Positions 31,851-37,701 of a DNA stretch of 37,701 nt are shown here, piece by piece. The notes beneath the pieces were generated by a model. It had not been told where the DNA came from. It saw nothing but the letters and a program-made list of their open reading frames with translations, and did no database searches. The position numbers and the translations under genes were made by a program. Source of the DNA: an uncultured Eubacteriales bacterium (GTDB taxonomy: Bacteria > Bacillota > Clostridia > Christensenellales > CAG-138); contig CADBGC010000004.1 of assembly GCA_902794055.1 (NCBI GenBank), forward strand, positions 761-38,461, in the 5' to 3' direction. The first letter of the stretch is position 1. Each line of letters begins with the position of its first letter.

Positions 31851-33380
31851 TTAATTACCCCAGTATTTTGCATCGAGCGAGCGGTACTGAAGCGCCTCGG
31901 CTATGCACTCCGCGCCTATATCCGCTCTTCCGGCCATATCGGCGATCGTTCGGGCGACCTTGATAAGCCGCGTGTACGCCCTTGCAGAGAGATTGAGCCT
32001 CGAAAAGCTCAGCTCCATAAGGCGCTCCGCATCCGCATCGAGCCTGCAGTATTTTTTGATCTGCTTCGAGCTCATCTGCGAATTGTAGAGGATGCCATCC
32101 TCCCTGAAGCGTTCGCGCTGGGTGAGCCGCACCCGCTCCACGCGCTCGCGTATAACGCTTGACGGCTCCCCCGCCTCCTTCGAGGCAAGCTCCGAATACG
32201 GCACCTCGGTCATCTCGATATGAAGATCGATCCTGTCGAGCAGCGGCCCGCTGATGCGGTTTCGGTAGCGTTCTATCTGAAACTGCGTGCAGCGGCAGCG
32301 CGTTTGCTTGGAGCCGAAGTTGCCGCAGGGACAGGGATTCATCGCCGCAACGAGCATGAAATCCGCAGGATACTGCGCCTTGGCAGCCGCCCTTGTGACC
32401 GTTACGAACCCGTCCTCAAGGGGCTGGCGCAGCGCCTCGAGCGCGGATTTGGAGAACTCGGGCAGCTCATCTAAAAACAGCACGCCGTAATGCGCAAGGC
32501 TTATCTCCCCGGGAAGCGCCTTCGTGCCGCCGCCTACGAGCGCGGGTATCGAAGCGTTATGATGGGGCGCGCGGAAGGGGCGGATCGAAACGAGGCCGCC
32601 GGAGTTTCTTAAAAGCCCCGCCACGGAATGGATCTTGGTTATCTCGAGCGCCTCATCGCTTGATAGCTCGGGCAGTATCGAGGGGATGCTTCGCGCAAGC
32701 ATGGTCTTGCCCGAGCCGGGAGTGCCTATCATCAGAATATTATGGTTGCCCGAAACGGCGACCTCGGCGGCGCGCTTGGCCGCCTGCTGACCCTTTATAA
32801 GGGAAAAATCCGCCTCGTGCTCGCACCTTGTGCCGCTGCTGCTCGTGAAGGGCTGCGGCTCGATCTGCTTGAGTCCGCGCAGAAAGAGCACCGCTTCCGT
32901 AAGATTTTCAACGGGGATTATGCTTGCGCCCTTGATTATTGCCGCCTCCGCAGCATTTGCCTTGGGAAGAATGATATGCGTATAGCCGCGCTCGCAGGCA
33001 TCTATGACCATCGGCAGCACGCCGCTTATGCCGCGCACGCTTCCGTCGAGCGCGAGCTCGCCGAGGATGAGCCATTTTTCGGCGTAGGCCTTGGGAAGCT
33101 CGCCGTCCGCCGCGAGTATGCCTATCGCGATGGGCAGGTCATACACCGTGCCTTCCTTGCGAATGTCCGCAGGGGCGAGATTCACGACTATCCGCTTCTG
33201 CGGGAACGCAAAACCCGAATTGATTATCGCCGAGTGAACGCGCTCCTTGGATTCCTTCACGGCGTTGTCGGGCAGGCCGACCGTTTCATACGCCTCGTTT
33301 CCGAAGGTAAGATCGGTCTCCACCGTTACAGGAAAGCCCACGAGCCCCGACAGCGCGTAGCTTATTATCCTTGCAAGCAT
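31851..33380 (-). CDS. comM: YifB/ComM family AAA+ ATPase (Mg-chelatase-like)
   Basis: A 509-residue protein: an N-terminal Lon-protease-like S5 fold (1-165), a Mg-chelatase-type AAA+ domain with Walker A GTPGSGKTMLARS and Walker B ALFLDEL-like VLFLDELPEF, a small Cys cluster (CPCGNFGSKQTRCRC) and a C-terminal Mg-chelatase domain. Gram-negative ComM is a branch-migration helicase in natural transformation; location next to dprA fits this. AAGGGAG lies before the ATG. It is 86 bases downstream of gtrA, with two hairpins in the gap. Confidence 0.93.
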   Translation of the reverse strand: MLARIISYALSGLVGFPVTVETDLTFGNEAYETVGLPDNAVKESKERVHSAIINSGFAFPQKRIVVNLAPADIRKEGTVYDLPIAIGILAADGELPKAYAEKWLILGELALDGSVRGISGVLPMVIDACERGYTHIILPKANAAEAAIIKGASIIPVENLTEAVLFLRGLKQIEPQPFTSSSGTRCEHEADFSLIKGQQAAKRAAEVAVSGNHNILMIGTPGSGKTMLARSIPSILPELSSDEALEITKIHSVAGLLRNSGGLVSIRPFRAPHHNASIPALVGGGTKALPGEISLAHYGVLFLDELPEFSKSALEALRQPLEDGFVTVTRAAAKAQYPADFMLVAAMNPCPCGNFGSKQTRCRCTQFQIERYRNRISGPLLDRIDLHIEMTEVPYSELASKEAGEPSSVIRERVERVRLTQRERFREDGILYNSQMSSKQIKKYCRLDADAERLMELSFSRLNLSARAYTRLIKVARTIADMAGRADIGAECIAEALQYRSLDAKYWGN

Positions 33381-33397
33381 ATTTTCTCCCTTCTCCG

Positions 33398-33457
33398 CTC
33401 CCCGAAGCGGGGAGAGCTATTTACGCATTCGCGGGGATACGCAAACCGCACCCCCGC
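33398..33457 (-). other. two hairpins between gtrA and yifB
   Basis: CTCCCC / GGGGAG (33398-33403, 33409-33414) and GCGGGG / CCCCGC (33431-33436, 33452-33457). Neither has a T-run. They may mark a processing point or weak attenuation between the glycosyltransferase genes and the DNA-maintenance genes. Confidence 0.45.
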
Positions 33458-33466
33458 AAATTTCCC

Positions 33467-33964
33467 TTATTTCGCCTTGTTTTTTTCATTCTCGCCCTTG
33501 AAAACGAAGAGCTTGTTGAGAATGAAATTAACGAAAATACAGATAACCGTTGCAAACAACGAGCAGAACAGCCGTCCATCGATGAACCTATGCATCCATT
33601 CGGGAAGCGAAAGGCGCATCCACCAATCGTCGAGGTTCAGAACCTCGGTGAACACCCATATCAGGCCGAGCGAGATCAGCAGCACCGCGATATTCACGGC
33701 GATAAAGCTTATGATCTCGCGCTTATCCTGTTTGCGCTCCTCGCGAAAAGTCCAGCGGCTGTTTAAAATATAGCTGTTCAGAACGCCGCAGGCATAGCCG
33801 ACGGTTTTCGCGAAATAGATTATCCAGCTTCCGCTCGCAAAGAGCCCAAGCAGCTTGGTGAGACCTATATTCACGATCATATCCACGACCGTGTTGCTGA
33901 TGCCGACAAGTCCGAACTTTATGAACTGAATCAAGCTTTTTTTGCCGCTATTTGTATTATCCAT
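33467..33964 (-). CDS. GtrA family membrane protein
   Basis: 165 residues with four TM helices. It opens with the family motif FIKFGLVGISNTVVDM and has YACGVLNSYILNSRWTF in the second helix pair and FVNFILNKLFVF at the end. GtrA-like proteins are thought to help flip or handle polyprenyl-phosphate-linked sugars. It follows a GT-C glycosyltransferase by 18 bases; such enzymes use polyprenyl-phosphate sugar donors, so the pairing is sensible. GGAGAG precedes the ATG. Confidence 0.92.
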   Translation of the reverse strand: MDNTNSGKKSLIQFIKFGLVGISNTVVDMIVNIGLTKLLGLFASGSWIIYFAKTVGYACGVLNSYILNSRWTFREERKQDKREIISFIAVNIAVLLISLGLIWVFTEVLNLDDWWMRLSLPEWMHRFIDGRLFCSLFATVICIFVNFILNKLFVFKGENEKNKAK

Positions 33965-33982
33965 TGAAGCACTCTCCCAAAA

Positions 33983-36772
33983 TTATTTCGGCCAGATGGA
34001 CGGCCAGCCGCCCGTGAAGGTCCATGTGGGAAGCCACTGCAGCGCCTGAACGTAGGTTCTTGCAACGGGTATGCCCGTGATCACCGGATAGAACACGATG
34101 AACAGCAGTATCGCAAGACCGAGCCAGATGAACTTCCAATAGGGAACGAACCTCGCCGCCTTTGAAAGCTCAAGCCCCTTCTCCTTCGGGATGAAGTGGT
34201 ATTTATCCTCGTAGTGCTTGAGCACGTACACGCTTGCAAGGATGATAAGCGGCACCGTTGCGAAGTAGTGATAGATAAATACGCACCTTGAAACGAGCAT
34301 CCACGGGAGCATGCTCGAGGCCATGCACATAAGCAGGAAGAATATCTCGGTGTTGACCTTGAACCTGCCGCGCAGGGTCATAAGCAGCATGAAGATGGTT
34401 CCAACGAAGCAGACCCACCATACCGCGGGGTTGCCAAAGGATGAGATGGTGCCGTACATGGAAGGATCGGGGTGATTGTAGCCCGCGTAGAACCACATCG
34501 GACGGTTCGAGAGCGGCCACTCATACCAGCTCGACTGGTAGCTGTGGGTGGAATCGAGTCCGCTGTGGTAGTTGTACATGTATTCCTGATTGCTCTTAAC
34601 GCCGTTCCAATAGGCCTTGACCTTCTCGCCGAGCGTAAGCACCGAGCCCGAGGGCACCTCATCCGCTCCGAGCTCGCCCGCGGCGCGCATCTGCGCGATC
34701 TTGGAGTTTTCGGCGTTCCTGCCCCACTCCGCCCTGTAATACGGGTAATAGGAGGCAAGATAGATGGTAACGGGAACGATGATGAAGAACACGATGCACC
34801 ACAGGCAGGTCTTTACGAACCTTGCAGGGTAATTCTTCGCGTTTTTCACGGCGCTCTCGCTCTCGTCCTTCCTGCTCATGGCGTTGATCCTGTTCGCCTT
34901 GATCCAAAGCACGATCATCTTGATGAAGAACATCGCCGCGAGCGCAGCGCCGGTGTAAACGCAGATCCACTTGCTTGCGCAGCCTATTCCGAAGAACAGT
35001 CCCGAGAGCGCAAGGGGCTTCAAGGTGTCCTTCAAGCTGTCGCCAAGGTCCATCTTGATGAATTTATACATATAGTAGGTCATGCACATGTTGAAGAACA
35101 CGCCGTAAACGTCGATCGTGGAGATCCTCGTTTGCGAGTAGTGCATGAAGTCGAACGCCATCAGTCCCGCCGCGAGGAAAGCAAGCCAGCTCCTGCCGAA
35201 CATGCGCTTTCCAAACGCATACATCAGCGGCAGCATCGCCACTCCGAACAGCGCGCCCATGATGCGCCAGCCGAAGGGGTTCATGCCGAATATCCTTATG
35301 CCGAGCGAGATTATGATCTTGCCGAGCGGCGGATGGGTTATTTCGTAAACCTTGAGGTAGTTTTTATGCTCGTAAGCGGTTCTTGCGTGGTAGAGCTCAT
35401 CGAAATACATTCCGACCATGTAGTTCGGGTATTCGGGCACGGTGCTCTGCTCGTCAACCAGCGCAGCATCGGCCGCGTTTTCCACGCGCACGGGAAGGAG
35501 CTTGCCCTCGCCGTCGAAGAAAGCGACCTCGTTGAAAACGCCCTCGCCCGTGGTAACGGTCAAAGTGATGGATGAGGTCTTCATCGGCCTTGCATTCGAG
35601 GGGAAGTCGTTTTTATTCCAGCGGTACATGATGCCGTATTTCTGGTTCAGATCCACCGTGGTGCCGTCATCGCCAGTCAAGGTGAAGTTTGATGTGTCGC
35701 CGCCGCCCGTGATGCCGCAGTTCTGCCACATCGAGGAAACTTCGACCTGCCCATCGAACACGAAGCGCACGCTCGTGCCGCTCTTGCCGCGCCACTCGGT
35801 ATCGGGGAAATTCGTTGAACCGAGGTTGGTTACGGCAAGGATAGCGTAAACCGCCGTCAGCGCACAAACGAGGATCCAGTCGAGCTTGGTGTATCGAAGC
35901 TTGGTGTCGGTCTTTTTTGGAAGGGGCTCGGGGTCGGTGTTGAAGATCGAGCGCGCCTTCTGCGCAGGGGTTTTGATCGCCTTATCGCCCTTTTTCCTAT
36001 CGGAAACATGCTCCATGTGCAGTATGAACCACACGGCAAGCGGAACGAGTATGTAGGCCGCGACCGTGATCGCGCCCATCTTCATCCTTGCGGTGTACTG
36101 CTCGATATTGGAGCTCGACTTCGGGTTCTCGGGCTGATTATTGCCGCTGTTGCCGCCGTTGCCGCCGCTTCCGCCGGAGGCCTTTTCGAAGCTGTGAACG
36201 GTGCCGTCGTAGGCATCGAGCTTTTCAACGTGGAAGCCGTCGAAATATGCGGAGCCCTTGCTGACTGCGGAATAGTTTCCGAGGCGGCAGCCGATCGCAA
36301 GCTTGTTCTGCTTTGCGCCGGTTTTGCCGATGAGCTCAACCAGAGTCCAATCCGAGTTTCCGAAAACGGAGTTGGAATAGAGGGTCATATCCTCAAGGCC
36401 GATATTCGCGCCCGCTCCGCCGATGACTTCCTCTGTTTTGATGAAGCAGTAGAAGCGGTAGATCGTGTTCGGCTTGACCGCCACGGTCTGAACAAGGTGC
36501 GCATCGTCCTCCTCGGTGTTCATCAGCTTCACAACGTTGCCGTAAACGGGATCGGCAACGGTTACGCAGGTTGAGATCGCGGTGTCGTTCAGGTAGGAGG
36601 CATAGTTCCAGCCCTCGGGCATTCTGTTTGACCCTACGTTCTCGAAATCGCCGTTTTTGACCTCGGCGCCGCCGCTCGAGCCCATCAGAAATACGGTGGA
36701 AACCAGCAGCATCAGTATCATAACTGCGCCAAGAACGCGGGAAGCGTGTTTATTCAGAAAGCATTTTTTCAT
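33983..36772 (-). CDS. PMT/GT39-type membrane glycosyltransferase with N-terminal CBM-like domain
   Basis: 929 residues from ATG 36772, chosen because GAGGA is eight bases upstream; a GTG at 36787 is the longer option. The order is a TM helix near the start, a secreted carbohydrate-binding-module-like beta domain (about 38-190; NGDFENVG...MPEGW and SAYFDGFHVEKL), a Gly/Asn linker, TM, a second outside beta domain (about 300-440), then the GT-C core. The core has the acidic YFDELYHART motif and HPPLGK of protein O-mannosyltransferase-like enzymes and many TM helices. It probably moves a sugar from a polyprenyl-phosphate donor to an exported protein or glycan. It lies nine or more bases after another GT-C gene and before gtrA. 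Confidence 0.88.
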   Translation of the reverse strand: MKKCFLNKHASRVLGAVMILMLLVSTVFLMGSSGGAEVKNGDFENVGSNRMPEGWNYASYLNDTAISTCVTVADPVYGNVVKLMNTEEDDAHLVQTVAVKPNTIYRFYCFIKTEEVIGGAGANIGLEDMTLYSNSVFGNSDWTLVELIGKTGAKQNKLAIGCRLGNYSAVSKGSAYFDGFHVEKLDAYDGTVHSFEKASGGSGGNGGNSGNNQPENPKSSSNIEQYTARMKMGAITVAAYILVPLAVWFILHMEHVSDRKKGDKAIKTPAQKARSIFNTDPEPLPKKTDTKLRYTKLDWILVCALTAVYAILAVTNLGSTNFPDTEWRGKSGTSVRFVFDGQVEVSSMWQNCGITGGGDTSNFTLTGDDGTTVDLNQKYGIMYRWNKNDFPSNARPMKTSSITLTVTTGEGVFNEVAFFDGEGKLLPVRVENAADAALVDEQSTVPEYPNYMVGMYFDELYHARTAYEHKNYLKVYEITHPPLGKIIISLGIRIFGMNPFGWRIMGALFGVAMLPLMYAFGKRMFGRSWLAFLAAGLMAFDFMHYSQTRISTIDVYGVFFNMCMTYYMYKFIKMDLGDSLKDTLKPLALSGLFFGIGCASKWICVYTGAALAAMFFIKMIVLWIKANRINAMSRKDESESAVKNAKNYPARFVKTCLWCIVFFIIVPVTIYLASYYPYYRAEWGRNAENSKIAQMRAAGELGADEVPSGSVLTLGEKVKAYWNGVKSNQEYMYNYHSGLDSTHSYQSSWYEWPLSNRPMWFYAGYNHPDPSMYGTISSFGNPAVWWVCFVGTIFMLLMTLRGRFKVNTEIFFLLMCMASSMLPWMLVSRCVFIYHYFATVPLIILASVYVLKHYEDKYHFIPKEKGLELSKAARFVPYWKFIWLGLAILLFIVFYPVITGIPVARTYVQALQWLPTWTFTGGWPSIWPK

Positions 36773-36796
36773 ATCGTTTATCCTCACATTCCGGGC

Positions 36797-37701
36797 TTAT
36801 TTGGCGTTTGCGGAGCCGCCGGCCGCCTTAACTTCGTCATCGAGCTTGCCTTCAAAAACGTCGTCCTTCGTTTTGCCCATTATCATTATATGGATCAAAA
36901 GCGCCGTGAAGGCTATGAACAGAAGTACGTTCGCAAGCGAGCACCAGAACACGATGCGGTCGTCCCAATAAAGCCCAAACTCATGGTATTTGCTGTAGTA
37001 GAACGCCGCAACGCAGTTCACCATCGCCGTGGCGGTGTAGGCAAGCATTGCGTACAAGAGCCTTCTGTCGTGATAGTGCAGATACGCCATGAACAGCAGT
37101 AGCAGCATCGGGAAGAGATAGCGCTCGTGCATATAGTGACCGAGCGTAAAGAGAGAAACGAAGGTGAACGCCGCCGCAAGATACAGCACGCCTCGGTTCT
37201 TCTTTCTTCCGAACCAGTAGAGCACTCCGCCGAACACGACCGAAACGATCATGCCGAGCGTTCCGAGCGTTCCGAGGATGGGCTCGCTGTCAAGCTTCGT
37301 CCAGTTCTTGCCGAACAGTGTGAAGATATTGTACGCATTTACCGAGGCAAACTTATAGGAGGTCGCCGTGCCAAGATACTTGTTCCAAATGAGCTTGAAG
37401 AGCGGAAGCTCCTTGGTAGCAAACGGTATCGCAGAGATGATGATAAGCGCAACCGCACATGCGACGGCTATTGCGGTTTTAACAAGGCGCTTTGTCATAT
37501 CATCCTTGCAGGTATAATCAGAATTCTTGAAGAAATCGGGATCGAAGATATACATGAAATACGCCAGCGCCATCAGCGGGCCGACCATCAGCGCCTGCGG
37601 CTTCATAAGGATAGCAAAGCCGTAGATGATGCCGCCGAGGATGGGCTTATTAGAGTTGAGCGCAAGTATCGCAAGCACGATCAGTATGGTCAGTATCTGA
37701 T
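36797..37701 (-). CDS. multi-TM GT-C-like glycosyltransferase, N-terminus outside the window
   Basis: The C-terminal ~300 residues of a polytopic membrane protein. The frame stays open to the right edge, so the apparent GTG at 37678 is not the true start. It has about seven TM helices and loops like GFAILMKPQALMVGP and LGHYMHERYLFP, the latter resembling mannosyltransferase/GT87 and PMT-related enzymes. It ends in a charged cytoplasmic-looking tail. The next gene is a PMT-like enzyme, then gtrA, so the three probably form one envelope glycosylation unit. Confidence 0.75.
   Translation of the reverse strand, partial: QILTILIVLAILALNSNKPILGGIIYGFAILMKPQALMVGPLMALAYFMYIFDPDFFKNSDYTCKDDMTKRLVKTAIAVACAVALIIISAIPFATKELPLFKLIWNKYLGTATSYKFASVNAYNIFTLFGKNWTKLDSEPILGTLGTLGMIVSVVFGGVLYWFGRKKNRGVLYLAAAFTFVSLFTLGHYMHERYLFPMLLLLFMAYLHYHDRRLLYAMLAYTATAMVNCVAAFYYSKYHEFGLYWDDRIVFWCSLANVLLFIAFTALLIHIMIMGKTKDDVFEGKLDDEVKAAGGSANAK

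Overview
The window looks like part of a chromosome from an anaerobic, probably gut-dwelling clostridial Firmicute. The evidence is a Firmicutes-type housekeeping cluster (yifB-dprA-topA-trmFO-hslV-hslU), a dockerin domain, a sortase with a candidate wall-anchored substrate, SH3b wall hydrolases, a SpoIID-like protein, strong AGGAGG ribosome sites, and promoters of the TTGnnn-17-TATAAT type, most with an extended -10. Most of the window is moderately GC-rich. The first ~1.8 kb and the 9.9-12.3 kb segment are visibly more AT-rich. I see no tRNA, rRNA, CRISPR array or insertion sequence.

Left part (1-5.4 kb): the start of a leftward gene, an AT-rich exported SpoIID-like protein and a lipoprotein on the plus strand. 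After a bidirectional terminator comes a leftward set of sortase, YebC and a NYN-domain protein. The sortase and argS promoters abut back to back. Next (5.6-9.9 kb) come argS, prfB with its programmed frameshift, a 21-bp tandem hairpin repeat, ybaB and recR. An AT-richer islet (9.9-12.3 kb) follows: an immunity-like small protein, a 28-codon micro-ORF and a two-gene ABC transporter, coupled by tight overlaps. Leftward genes for an XRE regulator, a detached copy of its C-terminal domain, an ABC exporter and MsrA fill 12.3-15.8 kb.

Centre (15.8-20.7 kb): the most interesting part. Divergent from msrA is a run encoding a secreted TlpA-like thioredoxin fused to InlB-type repeats and a dockerin, a lipoprotein TlpA thioredoxin on a long Pro/Thr stalk, a 63-residue single-TM protein ending in a CXXC (CD1871A family), and a NapH/YccM-like membrane polyferredoxin. 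I infer a transmembrane reducing relay: cytosolic ferredoxin-level electrons, membrane FeS protein, CXXC peptide, then extracellular thioredoxins, one of which could dock onto a cohesin partner. A separately promoted exported protein with a VPATG sorting signal follows.

Right part (20.7-37.7 kb): one long leftward stretch. Reading in the direction of transcription from the right edge: two GT-C membrane glycosyltransferases, GtrA, YifB/ComM, DprA, TopA, TrmFO, HslV, HslU, a lipoprotein with four SH3b domains and a SleB-type hydrolase domain, and a sugar nucleotidyltransferase fused to a degenerate phosphomannomutase. Many of these genes overlap or nearly touch, so operonic expression is likely. 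All functional assignments come from reading motifs; no database search was run.
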